Source: Phycisphaerales bacterium (GTDB lineage Bacteria; Planctomycetota; Phycisphaerae; Phycisphaerales; UBA1924). From it: DNA of 64,000 nucleotides. The stretch spans positions 2,914,001-2,978,000 of the forward strand of contig CP064987.1 in assembly GCA_016699835.1 (NCBI GenBank). Direction: 5' to 3'. The notes beneath the pieces were generated by a model. It was given only the letters and a program-made list of their open reading frames with translations. It was not told the origin of the DNA and did not search any database. The position numbers and the translations under genes are program-made. Position 1 is the stretch's first letter; each line of letters begins with the position of its first letter. Shown here one piece after another: positions 52,719-61,109 of the stretch.

Positions 52719-54248
52719 TCAGCGAGAGGTCTTGCCTTCCGCGGGAACCAGGAAGGTGATCGCCTCGCCGAACCGATCCGCCCAGGCACGCTCATTGTGG
52801 GTCGCCTCGGGGGCGATGAGGACTTGGACCTTCGTGTTCGGGCTCGTCTTCCCGATCGAGTCGGCAAAGGCCCGGATCGCGTCAGCGAAATCCTGATTCT
52901 TCTGGGACTGCTCGGGCGCGGCGCCGAACTCTTTGCCACCTCCACCGAGATAGACCTTGTCCGGCCAGCGTCGGACCGAGCCGACATACGACGACCACGA
53001 CTGCGGTGCGAACGCGGAGATCGGCAGGCTCTCGGCAAGCACCCAGCGGAAGGTCTCGGGGCGTGATGTTGCCGCATAGAGCGAGATGAGCGCGCCCATC
53101 GACGAGCCGCCCACGCCCGCGCGCGACGAATCCACACGGAACGCTCGCTCGACCCGCGGGACCACCTCGCGGCCGAGCCACGCCACGTGTTCCTCACCCA
53201 TCGGCACCACGCCCGGGACCGCTTCGAAGGGCGAGTACTCGCCAATCCGCGTTGCGCCCGAGTGGGGCACGCCGACGATGATCAGCGGCTCGATGGCGTG
53301 TTCGCTCACCAGTTTCGCGGCGGTCTCGTCCGCGTGCCACTCATCGGGGATCGAAGGGAGTTTCTCGAAGAGGTTCTGTCCGTCGTGCATGTAGAGCACG
53401 GGGTAATGCCGGTCGCGATTGGCCGCGTCGTTGTATCCCGGCGGGAGCCAGATGAGCACGTCACGCGTGCCCCGCTCGGCATCGCCCACGCCGCCCTGGA
53501 CTTGAAGCCGCCTGAGCGAGCCGCCTCCGGGTGTGATCGATCGATAGGGATCGATCGCCTTCTTCGCGGCGAACTCGGGCTTCTCGTCCGACCAGTGGTG
53601 CACGGTGAGTTCGATCGTCGGGCGCTCGCCGGGCTTGATCGTCGAGGTGAGAATCGGATCGAGCGTTCGATTGCCCGGAACGCTCATGTCGGCCTTCAAC
53701 TCCTCGAGTTCCCACGAGCCGCGCGTGAACTTGAACTCCATCTTGTCGACCGCCGGCTTGTCCATGATGAGCCGCCAGCGCATGTCCGACTGCGCCTCGA
53801 GGCGATACGCCGGGTCCGCGGGGTTCCAGTTGTTGACGTTTCCCGCGAGATAGATCGGGGAACTGGGCGAGGCCTTCCCCGACGCGTCGCGCACGATGAG
53901 CACGAAGCCGGTCGCGAGCATCTCGGGACGGACGGAGTCGCCTGCCGCGCCGGTTGTCGGAGGTTGCGCTGGAGCCGTCGCCTGCGTTTCGGCCTCGACC
54001 TCGCGATCAAAGGGCATCGCGACCGCGCCGGCGTTCGCTCGATGACCCGCGAGGAGTTCGCCGATGGCGTTCGCGCCCCCCGTCCCGCCCGCCCCTGCGC
54101 CGACAGGCGGGGCATCCATCAACGGCTTGGAGAGCGCGATCACCCACATCAGCCCCACGAAGAGCACGACCGGAGCGAGCAAGAACGCTGTAAGACCCAA
54201 CTGCTTCCGGGTCATTCTCAAGCCTCCCGCAGGCACAGACTGAGCCAT
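52719..54248 (-). CDS. Membrane-anchored esterase of the enterochelin-esterase/esterase D group
   Basis: A 509-residue protein. An N-terminal membrane helix (about residues 17-36, LTAFLLAPVVLFVGLMWVIAL) is followed by a Gly/Ala linker. Residues about 105-190 form a starch-binding-like (CBM20/48-type) domain (PIYLAGNVNNWNPADPAYRL). The C-terminal alpha/beta hydrolase (about 230-505) has RDVLIWLPPGYND, YPVLYMHDGQNLF, the nucleophile elbow AGVGGSSMGALISLY and a late EATHNERAW with the putative catalytic His. The fold matches PF00756-type esterases acting on surface carbohydrates or acyl esters; the substrate is unknown. ATG 54248 preferred over a TTG 5 codons upstream. Confidence 0.85.
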   Translation of the reverse strand: MAQSVPAGGLRMTRKQLGLTAFLLAPVVLFVGLMWVIALSKPLMDAPPVGAGAGGTGGANAIGELLAGHRANAGAVAMPFDREVEAETQATAPAQPPTTGAAGDSVRPEMLATGFVLIVRDASGKASPSSPIYLAGNVNNWNPADPAYRLEAQSDMRWRLIMDKPAVDKMEFKFTRGSWELEELKADMSVPGNRTLDPILTSTIKPGERPTIELTVHHWSDEKPEFAAKKAIDPYRSITPGGGSLRRLQVQGGVGDAERGTRDVLIWLPPGYNDAANRDRHYPVLYMHDGQNLFEKLPSIPDEWHADETAAKLVSEHAIEPLIIVGVPHSGATRIGEYSPFEAVPGVVPMGEEHVAWLGREVVPRVERAFRVDSSRAGVGGSSMGALISLYAATSRPETFRWVLAESLPISAFAPQSWSSYVGSVRRWPDKVYLGGGGKEFGAAPEQSQKNQDFADAIRAFADSIGKTSPNTKVQVLIAPEATHNERAWADRFGEAITFLVPAEGKTSR

Positions 54249-54317
54249 GGATACCTCGTCCAAAGTGGAGAACTGAACGACCTGACGTCCAGAGACGTGC
54301 GTCTCGCAACGATCACT

Positions 54318-54950
54318 TCACGCCTTCGCGAAACGCTCTTGCACCTTCGCCCAGTTCACGACGTTCCACCACGCCGTCACGTAGTCGGGCCGGCGATTCT
54401 GATACTTCAGGTAATACGCGTGCTCCCAGACATCCAGCCCCAGGAGGGGCGTTCCGCCGCACCCGGCGATGGCCTTGCCCATGAGCGGCGAGTCCTGATT
54501 CGCGGTCGAGCAGATGCCCACGCTCCCATCGGGCAGTTTGCACAGCCATGCCCACCCCGAGCCGAATCGGCCCGCGGCGGCCTTGGCAAACTCGTCCTTG
54601 AAGTGCGAGATCTCGCCGAACGATTTCTTGATCGCGTCGGCGAGCGGACCGGAGGGATCGCCTCCACCGCCCTTGCCCGAGGCCCCCATGGATTCCCAGA
54701 ACATGGAGTGGTTCAGGTGCCCGCCGGCGTTGTTGCGGACGGCCGTGCGCTTCTCCTCGGGGATCTCGCCCAGTTTCGTGACGAGTTGCTCCACCGTCCA
54801 GGAGGCGAAGGGAGTTCCTTCGAGGGCCTTGTTGGCGTTGTTCACGTAGGCCGCGTGATGCTTCCCGTGGTGGATCTGCATCGTCTGGGCATCGATGAAT
54901 GGCTCCAGGGCGTCGAAGGCATACGGCAGGTTGGGGAGTGTGAGCGGCAT
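54318..54950 (-). CDS. Superoxide dismutase, Fe/Mn family
   Basis: A 210-residue cytoplasmic SOD. Metal ligands are visible: IHHGKHHAAYV (first His), GGHLNHSMFW (second His), and GLDVWEHAYYLKYQNRRPDYVTAWWNVVNW with Asp and His. GGHLNHSMFW with Gly at the start and WLCKLPDG are more Mn-like than Fe-like. A cytosolic enzyme is suggested as no signal peptide precedes PLTLPNLPYAFDALEPFID. AAGGAG lies directly upstream of ATG 54950. The divergent promoter region contains a direct and an inverted repeat, described separately. Confidence 0.95.
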   Translation of the reverse strand: MPLTLPNLPYAFDALEPFIDAQTMQIHHGKHHAAYVNNANKALEGTPFASWTVEQLVTKLGEIPEEKRTAVRNNAGGHLNHSMFWESMGASGKGGGGDPSGPLADAIKKSFGEISHFKDEFAKAAAGRFGSGWAWLCKLPDGSVGICSTANQDSPLMGKAIAGCGGTPLLGLDVWEHAYYLKYQNRRPDYVTAWWNVVNWAKVQERFAKA

Positions 54951-54968
54951 CGTGATCTCCTTCTAAAC

Positions 54969-54984
54969 CGATCAAACTACGAAC
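54969..54984 (+). repeat. 16-nt direct repeat, copy 1
   Basis: CGATCAAACTACGAAC, identical to the copy at 55202-55217, 233 bp away. This copy lies 19 bp upstream of the sod start codon, within its 5' leader or promoter. Confidence 0.8.
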
Positions 54985-54995
54985 AATTTGAGATT

Positions 54996-55036
54996 CCGAG
55001 AACACCTCATAGAGCAAAAAGTACTGGCGTTCTCGG
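54996..55036. promoter_or_regulatory. Inverted repeat upstream of sod
   Basis: CCGAGAAC (54996-55003) and GTTCTCGG (55029-55036) are perfect 8-bp arms separated by 25 bp, about 46 bp upstream of the sod start. It could be an operator for a redox or metal regulator, or a leader hairpin. Confidence 0.5.
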
Positions 55037-55201
55037 CTCGTCTGTGCTATCTTCCTCGCCCGTCCCAGGGTGTCGAATGCTGGTCGGGGGATATTGGGAC
55101 CGACACGCAAGCGTAGGCGCACCCAAGAAAGCCACTGGATGTCGATTTGTACTCGCGGGATTGACGTCCCGAGGGTTCGGTTCGGTCTCGAAGCGAATGT
55201 G

Positions 55202-55217
55202 CGATCAAACTACGAAC
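55202..55217 (+). repeat. 16-nt direct repeat, copy 2
   Basis: CGATCAAACTACGAAC, identical to the copy at 54969-54984. It lies in the middle of the intergenic region, about 380 bp upstream of the sigma-factor start. Confidence 0.8.
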
Positions 55218-55595
55218 TTTTGGGAACGCTGACGCCAAATCATGCATCCAACAGGAGTTCGGCATGGAATGAGTGGGAGAGATATGACGGCAAGTCTGAG
55301 TGAGGGGCGATTGATTTTCGGACGTTGACAAAGTGTGAGCAAGAACGAAACACAACCAAGGCGCGGCGTTGATTTTCTGGTAGACTCCGGTTCGTCCGGA
55401 AAGCACCCGCCAGGAAGGCCGCGCGACCCACGGAGCGTTTGGGGACGTAGAGACGAACGAAACTCTGAAAGACCGGCGCGTACGGCGCATCTTTGAGAGT
55501 CTGGACAATCGGGAAGGCCAATGACGGCCTTTCCCGGGCATTCTGGGACGACGCGCGTCCTCGAATGTCGCAAGGTGAAGGAATCGGTGAGGCGA

Positions 55596-56765
55596 ATGCA
55601 GACGACGAACACGAAACGAACCATCAGCCCTCTTGAGCAGGTCCGCCGGCGCCATCGCGCGGGCGTGGCGGGCTCGGCGCTGACGGAGGCTGCGAATCCC
55701 GGGCAGGCGCAGGTGCGCCGGCGCCTGAGTGTGGATGAGGAGCGTCTCCTCAACCACATCATGTCGCGCGAGCAGGATTTCATCCCCAGCCCGGCCTTCG
55801 AAGAGAAGGACGCGAACAACAAGATCTATGACGAGGCGCCCCCGGTTCCCAAGCCGGACACGACGTGGTATCACCCTGTGATGGACGACCTCTCGGGGAC
55901 GCGCAACCGGACCGTCAAGAGCGCCCAGCAGGTCATCCTGACGGGTGCTCAGGAGAAGATCCTTTTCCACCAGTTCAACTACGCGCGATACCGCATCAAC
56001 GAGATCCAGAAACTGGTGTGGGCGAGCCCGGACCGCAAGCCCAACCCCGAGCAGGCGAGTGACATCCTGCACTGGTACCGCATCTCCGAGCGCATCCGCG
56101 AGCAGATCGCCGAGACCAACCTCGCGCTCGTGCTGGCGATGGCGAAGCGCACCCGCATGAGCGAGGTGGACTTTGCCGACCTGGTGAGCGAGGGGAACAT
56201 GGCCCTGCTCCGCGCCGTCGACAAGTTCGACGCCGGCCGCGGGTACAAGTTCAGCACCTACGCCTGCCGCGCCATCCTCAAGGCGTTCAGCCGCCAGGGG
56301 ATGAAGTTGAGCAAGTACCGTCAGCGCTTCCCCACGGACTTTGACCCGAAACTCGAGAAGTCGAACTTCCTCGAGACCAAGCGGTCGGGGTTCGAGAAGG
56401 ACGCGGCGGACGAGGTCAAGCGGATCGTGCTGGAGAACAGCGCCGATCTCTCCGACGTCGAGCGCACGGTCATCGAGCACCGATTCGGGCTTGAGGCCGG
56501 CGAGATCGACAAGCCGATGACGCTCGAGCAGGTCGGGCAGATCATCGGCGTGACGAAGGAGCGCGTGCGTCAGATCCAGAACAAGGCGATGGAGAAGATC
56601 CGCCTGCAACTGGAGGCGAACTTCCTGGGGAACAAGGAGGCGGAGGAGGCCGTGCGTCTCGCCGCGGAGGCTGCCCAGGTCGGTACGCCGCAGGCCGCAA
56701 CGGGAATCGACCCCGCGATGATCACGATCAAGTCGACCAAGCGTGAGTCGATCGCCTTCAACTGA
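55596..56765 (+). CDS. Sigma-70 family RNA polymerase sigma factor, atypical
   Basis: A 389-residue sigma factor. Region 2 is clear: ERIREQIAETNLALVLAMAKRT, then DFADLVSEGNMALLRAVDKFDAGRGYKFSTYA. The expected WWIRQAI (region 2.4) is replaced by CRAILKAFSRQGMKLSKYRQRFP, and region 3 is short and divergent. Region 4 is standard: MTLEQVGQIIGVTKERVRQIQNKAMEKIRL. Region 1.1 is absent; the N-terminal 100 residues include SVDEERLLNHIMSRE. ATG 55596 is chosen for its GGTGAGG upstream and sequence character. It may be a planctomycete-specific alternative sigma factor. A long leader with a hairpin suggests regulation. A terminator follows. Confidence 0.87.
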   Translation: MQTTNTKRTISPLEQVRRRHRAGVAGSALTEAANPGQAQVRRRLSVDEERLLNHIMSREQDFIPSPAFEEKDANNKIYDEAPPVPKPDTTWYHPVMDDLSGTRNRTVKSAQQVILTGAQEKILFHQFNYARYRINEIQKLVWASPDRKPNPEQASDILHWYRISERIREQIAETNLALVLAMAKRTRMSEVDFADLVSEGNMALLRAVDKFDAGRGYKFSTYACRAILKAFSRQGMKLSKYRQRFPTDFDPKLEKSNFLETKRSGFEKDAADEVKRIVLENSADLSDVERTVIEHRFGLEAGEIDKPMTLEQVGQIIGVTKERVRQIQNKAMEKIRLQLEANFLGNKEAEEAVRLAAEAAQVGTPQAATGIDPAMITIKSTKRESIAFN

Positions 56766-56817
56766 TCGAGTTCCTCTCGACCGATCTTCGAGCCTTCAAC
56801 ACCAGTGTCACAACCTC

Positions 56818-56850
56818 CGGCCCGGCTCACCTCTGAGCCGGGCCGTTTCA
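56818..56850 (+). terminator. Rho-independent-like terminator after sigma gene
   Basis: Perfect 12-bp stem CGGCCCGGCTCA/TGAGCCGGGCCG with loop CCTC, followed by a short TTTCA instead of a full T-tract. It lies 52 bp after the sigma stop and 21 bp before the next gene. Confidence 0.8.
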
Positions 56851-56871
56851 ATTCGCACGCTACCCTGCGTC

Positions 56872-58149
56872 ATGACGAGCGTCAGAAGCAGCCGAGATTC
56901 CGGAGCGACGACCGACGCCAGCACGCCGCGCTTCTATGAGGCGCTCGGCCTCGATGGGGACATCACGCCCCTCGGCGCGATGATGCACCACGCGTTTGGC
57001 GGGCCGGTTGAAGGATCCATTGAGTGGATCAAGACCGCGCCGGCCGAGAATCGAGTCGTGCGGACAGGTGAGCCCGTGCGTGGTCCGATCGCCGCGTGCC
57101 TTCGGCGGATGAAGATGGGCCTGTGGGTGGGCGGCAAGTCCGTGCCGCTGATGGGCATCGCGGGCGTGGCGGTCTCTCCCGAGGCGCGTGGCTTTGGGCA
57201 CGCGCCGTGGATGATGGGCGAGGCGATCAAAGAGATGTGGACCGAGGGCGTGGCGCTCTCGGGGCTGTACGCCTCGACGCAGCCGCTGTATCGCAAGGTT
57301 GGCTATGAGCACGCGGGTCGATTGACGGTGGTGTCCGCGCCGATCGCGTCGATCGTGCCCGATATCCCGACGTCGCTGGGCGTGGTGCGTCCGATCGTCG
57401 ACGCCGACGCGCAGAGCGTGCGAGCCTGTTATGCGTCGATGGCGAGCCGTCTCGACGGGATGCTCGATCGCGGCGAGTACGTGTGGGATCGCGTGAAGAA
57501 CTTCCGGGGTGAGCCGCACACGGGCTTCGCAATGCTCGACGATGCGGGCGAGATCGTGGCGTACGCGTACGTCGCGATGCGTCGGCGGGCGAGCGGCGGC
57601 GTGGACGTGTCCGTCTCCGATGCCGCGTTCATCGATGCCGATGCGGGCCGGCGTGTGCTGACGTTCCTCGCGGGGTATGGCACGATGGGGCACAACGTGC
57701 GGATGGTCTACGCGCCCGGGCATCCCCTGGCGTCGCTCATGCGGCTCTCGCCCACGCTCATGGGGCGTGGCCCGGTCGAGATCGACGAGGCCCACTTCGT
57801 CCGTGTGGTCCGCGTCCGCGAAGCGATCGAGTCGCGGGGGTATCCGCTAGGGATTTCGGCCGAGGTTCACCTCCGCGTCCGTGACGAACTCCTCCCCGGG
57901 AACGCCGGTGTCTGGCGGGTGGTGATCGAGAAGGGCGTGGCGAAGGCGGATCGCTTGGGGGATGTCGGTTCGGCGGCTCCCGAGTCGGTCATCGATCTGG
58001 ACATCCGCGGGCTGGCCTCGGTCGTGACCGGGTTCCGTCCGGCGAAGGAACTCCCCCTGGTCGGCCTGGGCGACGGTGCACGCGAGTCCCTCCGCCTGGC
58101 GTCGGCGGTCTTTTCCGGTGGTCGGGGGATGATCGTGGACGCGTACTGA
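56872..58149 (+). CDS. Eis-like GNAT-fold N-acetyltransferase
   Basis: A 425-residue protein with the three-domain plan of Eis: two GNAT folds and a sterol-carrier-like C-terminus. The first GNAT has the acetyl-CoA signature in VPLMGIAGVAVSPEARGFGHAPWMM (V.GVAV.PE.RG.G pattern), followed by LYASTQPLYRKVGYEHAG. The second fold is more divergent (ISAEVHLRVRDELLPGN starts the C-terminal part, about residue 325). The Ala-Gly-free end differs from mycobacterial Eis. Targets of relatives include aminoglycosides and protein lysines, but none can be assigned. ATG 56872 follows the terminator. Confidence 0.83.
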   Translation: MTSVRSSRDSGATTDASTPRFYEALGLDGDITPLGAMMHHAFGGPVEGSIEWIKTAPAENRVVRTGEPVRGPIAACLRRMKMGLWVGGKSVPLMGIAGVAVSPEARGFGHAPWMMGEAIKEMWTEGVALSGLYASTQPLYRKVGYEHAGRLTVVSAPIASIVPDIPTSLGVVRPIVDADAQSVRACYASMASRLDGMLDRGEYVWDRVKNFRGEPHTGFAMLDDAGEIVAYAYVAMRRRASGGVDVSVSDAAFIDADAGRRVLTFLAGYGTMGHNVRMVYAPGHPLASLMRLSPTLMGRGPVEIDEAHFVRVVRVREAIESRGYPLGISAEVHLRVRDELLPGNAGVWRVVIEKGVAKADRLGDVGSAAPESVIDLDIRGLASVVTGFRPAKELPLVGLGDGARESLRLASAVFSGGRGMIVDAY

Positions 58150-58324
58150 CGCCGGTCCGCAAAATCCATTTCCTCGGCAGACAGAATTTGAGAGGAGTGG
58201 GGCTGGCCCTGCTTCTTTGGATTCTGGAACTTGGCTACGCTCACCGCGCCTCGCCGGAGGCCTGTCTGGTCCGACGCTGTGTCAGCGAGAACCGGGCGTG
58301 GTGTGCGGCATTGGGCAACACGTC

Positions 58325-59182
58325 GTGAGTCTTTACCAGTATCCGGAGGTCTACGCGGCGCTTCGCGCGCCCGACGATGACCTGCTCCCCAAGGTGCAAC
58401 GCGCCATCGCTCGCCTCATGCCGGTCGATCGTCATGGCGAAAGGGCAAGTCAGGCTCGACGCGGTGGACGCATCCGATCGGTGATGGACCCGGCGTGCGG
58501 CCCGGGCAACTGGCTCGAGCCGTTCGTGGATGAGTGGTACGTCGCGGGAAACGATCTCGAGCCGGCGATGATCGAGGCTGCGGATCGGGTGCTGGGGTCT
58601 GCACCACGTGAACTCGTCGTGGGCGACATGCGCGACCTCCGCTTTGAGACCGGGCCCTTTGATCTGGCGCTCGAGATCGCGGGGACGGCGTCCATTTGGA
58701 CGGACCCCAGGGACCTTCGCGATCACTTCCGCTCCGTGGCGACTCATCTTGTGCCCGGCGGGCTGTTCCTACTGACGCTCATATTCGAGACCGAGACGAC
58801 GCGCCGGCGTGACGAGATCACGATGCCGATGGTGACCCACGAGGCGGGGCCTGTCGCCACGCGACCGGAGCATCGGGCCATGACGGATCGGTCGAGCCGT
58901 ACACGTGGTGGGATGTCAGGCGAGGCGTGGGTCCGCTACGAGATCGTGGGGTTCAACGAGGAGATTCGGGCCGAACGGATTCGGCGGACCGTGCGCACTC
59001 GGGGCGTCCCGGATTGCCCGGAAACGATCCAGGAGGAGTATGAGATGCGATTCTGGACTCCCCAGGAGGTGCAGAATCTGGTAGACTCGTGTCCGGAGTT
59101 GGACTTGGTCGATGGCGACGCGTTGGGCGATGCCGAGACCGATCCACTCGGTGAACGAGTGCTGGCGCTGCGACGAATCTGA
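58325..59182 (+). CDS. Class I SAM-dependent methyltransferase
   Basis: A 285-residue Rossmann-fold methyltransferase starting (GTG 58325) LYQYPEVYAALRAP, typical of this group. Motif I is VMDPACGPGNWLEPF, with an acidic residue ending strand 2 in YVAGNDLEPAMIEAA. GDMRDLRFETGPFDLALEIAG carries motifs II and III, and HLVPGGLFLLTLIF is the post-III helix. The remaining C-terminal part has a beta-rich segment (VRYEIVGFNEEIRAERIRR... YEMRFWTPQEVQNLV). Acceptor unknown. An in-frame ATG 36 codons upstream would add unrelated residues. Followed 52 bp later by a phosphatase gene, possibly cotranscribed. Confidence 0.83.
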   Translation: MSLYQYPEVYAALRAPDDDLLPKVQRAIARLMPVDRHGERASQARRGGRIRSVMDPACGPGNWLEPFVDEWYVAGNDLEPAMIEAADRVLGSAPRELVVGDMRDLRFETGPFDLALEIAGTASIWTDPRDLRDHFRSVATHLVPGGLFLLTLIFETETTRRRDEITMPMVTHEAGPVATRPEHRAMTDRSSRTRGGMSGEAWVRYEIVGFNEEIRAERIRRTVRTRGVPDCPETIQEEYEMRFWTPQEVQNLVDSCPELDLVDGDALGDAETDPLGERVLALRRI

Positions 59183-59234
59183 TGGCGTTGAACGAGTCGA
59201 GATGGACAGCGGTGGGGGTGGTGATCGGAGGACG

Positions 59235-59720
59235 ATGGATCTGTACATCGTCAGGCACGGGCACGCCGAGCGTGCTGGAACGAGCGACGAGCGTCGCACC
59301 TTGTCGAACGAGGGGCACGCCCAGGCCGCTCATCTTGCGGGGATGTTTGCGGAGTTCGTGCCGCCGCTGATGGCGAGGCCGACTGTGGTGCTGTCGAGCG
59401 GCGCGGATCGGGCGCGCTTGACGGCGGAGATCATCGCCGACGCGGTCGGGGTTGAGCCGAAGATCGAGGAGGCTCTGGGACTTACGGGAAGCGTCAGGGC
59501 GGTCGCGGAACTGCTGGGTGCTTTGGCCGATGAGCATGATTCGATCATGATCGTCGGGCACAATCCGACGCTCAGTGACCTCGTAGAGCACCTGACAGGT
59601 CGGGAGTCGCCCTGTTTGCGCACGGGGGAACTGGCGTTACTGTCGAACATCCAGGCTGGGATCCATGGGGAGGCGACGTTGATGGAACTGGTGCGCCTTG
59701 AGGGTTCCGTCGGCGAGTGA
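59235..59720 (+). CDS. Histidine phosphatase family protein, SixA type
   Basis: A 161-residue phosphatase of the phosphoglycerate-mutase-like superfamily. The catalytic MDLYIVRHGHAE carries the RHG motif with the nucleophile His. RRTLSNEGHAQAAHLAG and VVLSSGADRARLTAEII follow, and the second catalytic His is in IMIVGHNPTLSDLVEHL. Small size and LYIVRHG with SDERRTLSxEG match SixA, a phosphohistidine phosphatase. ATG 59235 has GGAGGA 5 bases upstream, an unusually good ribosome-binding site for this genome. Target protein unknown. Confidence 0.88.
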   Translation: MDLYIVRHGHAERAGTSDERRTLSNEGHAQAAHLAGMFAEFVPPLMARPTVVLSSGADRARLTAEIIADAVGVEPKIEEALGLTGSVRAVAELLGALADEHDSIMIVGHNPTLSDLVEHLTGRESPCLRTGELALLSNIQAGIHGEATLMELVRLEGSVGE

Positions 59721-59847
59721 CTGACGATTGAAGATGAGACGATTCGATCACTGACAAAGTCGTCTCGCACACGGACTGGTCTGGACGACACACCCCGAAC
59801 TCGTGCACCGTTGCAGCGTGCGTGTGCGACGAGCCGATGACTCGGGG

Positions 59848-61101
59848 ATGAGCCACGCTGGAGCCACCACGAGTTTGACCGGAGTGCCTGCCGCAAGTGG
59901 TGGGGCGCCGCCGGCGTTGCAAGTCTGGCGTCAGTTCGAGTCGCGGTACTCGCTCCTCGACGCGATGGTCGGCGAGATCGTCGAGGCGTTCGCGGCGTGC
60001 GGATGGCGTGTGGTCGAGCAGGCCGTGCACGGGCCGAGGCTCGTGCTCGCGCTCAACTTCCCCTCGGACTTCGACGCGTTTCTGCGATGGGCGAGGCCCG
60101 CGGACCCGGCGTGCGGCGTGGCGCACCTCGTCGTCGATCATCCCTTCGCCCTGCCGACAGGCACGATCGAGCGGCTGTGCACGCTGCCCGCGTATCGCCT
60201 CTTCATGACCGGGATCGACGATCGGCACCTTCTGGGCTTGCGATTCCCCACGATCAGGCACTTCACGTGCATGCATGGCGTGCCGACGAGCGCGCTCGCG
60301 GATGAACGCGAGATCGAGCCGTCGCACTCGCACACCGATGCGTCCCGGGGCGGGCGGGATCTTGGTGTCGTCGTTGCCGGGTCGATCCATTCGGTGACGC
60401 AGATCGAGGATCTCGTGGGGACGCTCCCCGCATCGCTCGTGGGCGTGGCGAGAGAGGCCGCCCGCGTGCTCGTCGAGTCGCCGGGGGTCACGTTTACGCA
60501 GGCGATGGATCTGGTGGGTCCGCCGGGGTTGTTTGCCGTGGATCAGTGGCGGCAGTTGGCGGCGGTGTGGCGCGTCGCCATTGCGATCGCCAACCGTGAG
60601 CGGCGCCTCGCGCTCGTGCGGGCGTTGCGAGGTCTTCCCGTCACGATCGTCGGCGGCGAGGCGTGGGACGAGGTGTGCGACGGGACGACCGTGCGGCTGG
60701 GCTCGGTGGACTACGCCCAACTTCCCGGCGTGCTGCGGCGAGCGCGGGTGTGTGTCGCGTGGGGAGCGACGCAGTTCGCGATGAGCACGACCGAAAGGCC
60801 GCTCCTCTCGATGGCGAGCGGGTGCGCGACGATCGCGGAGGATCGGGTCGTGCTGAGGCGTGAGTTTGGATCGGATGGCCACGCCGAGTCGTCGGGATTG
60901 GCGTTGTACGACGCCCGTGTGCCGGAGCGGGCGCGGGAACTCGCGGAGACAATGCTCGCGGATCCTTCGGCATGCGCCGTGATGGGATATGCCGGGCGCG
61001 AGAGGATCGCGGCGGCCCACTTGTGGCGGCACCGGGTGAGGGGCATACTCAGCGCGTACGCGAACGTGCCCGCGTTGGCAGGTCTCGTCGCGTCACGCTG
61101 A
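59848..61101 (+). CDS. Glycosyltransferase-like/CgeB-like protein
   Basis: A 417-residue protein. The N-terminal part resembles a Rossmann-like glycosyltransferase (VWRQFESRYSLLDAM, FLRWARPADPACGVAHLVVDHPF). The C-terminal half reads LPVTIVGGEAWDEV, VRLGSVDYAQLPGVLRRARVCVAW, STTERPLLSMASGCATIAEDRVVLRREF and RARELAETMLADPSACAVMGYAGRERI. This matches the CgeB/GT-B C-terminal pattern in which donor sugar binding and a Glu near ERPLLSMASG occur. Family membership is by pattern and the donor and acceptor are unknown. ATG 59848 is taken; a GTG at 59803 is possible. Confidence 0.55.
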   Translation: MSHAGATTSLTGVPAASGGAPPALQVWRQFESRYSLLDAMVGEIVEAFAACGWRVVEQAVHGPRLVLALNFPSDFDAFLRWARPADPACGVAHLVVDHPFALPTGTIERLCTLPAYRLFMTGIDDRHLLGLRFPTIRHFTCMHGVPTSALADEREIEPSHSHTDASRGGRDLGVVVAGSIHSVTQIEDLVGTLPASLVGVAREAARVLVESPGVTFTQAMDLVGPPGLFAVDQWRQLAAVWRVAIAIANRERRLALVRALRGLPVTIVGGEAWDEVCDGTTVRLGSVDYAQLPGVLRRARVCVAWGATQFAMSTTERPLLSMASGCATIAEDRVVLRREFGSDGHAESSGLALYDARVPERARELAETMLADPSACAVMGYAGRERIAAAHLWRHRVRGILSAYANVPALAGLVASR

Positions 61102-61109
61102 ATCGCGGA

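Larger units (their letters stand above)
54951..55595. other. Long intergenic region between divergent sod and sigma-factor genes
   Basis: About 645 bp without a credible gene, AT-richer than the surroundings. It contains the 16-nt direct repeat and inverted repeat listed separately. It also has TTGACA at 55325-55330 without a clear -10 partner, TAGACT at 55381-55386, and a hairpin GGGAAGGCC/GGCCTTTCCC at 55511-55535 that would lie in the sigma-gene leader. Promoters for both genes must be here, but none is fully convincing. Confidence 0.5.
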
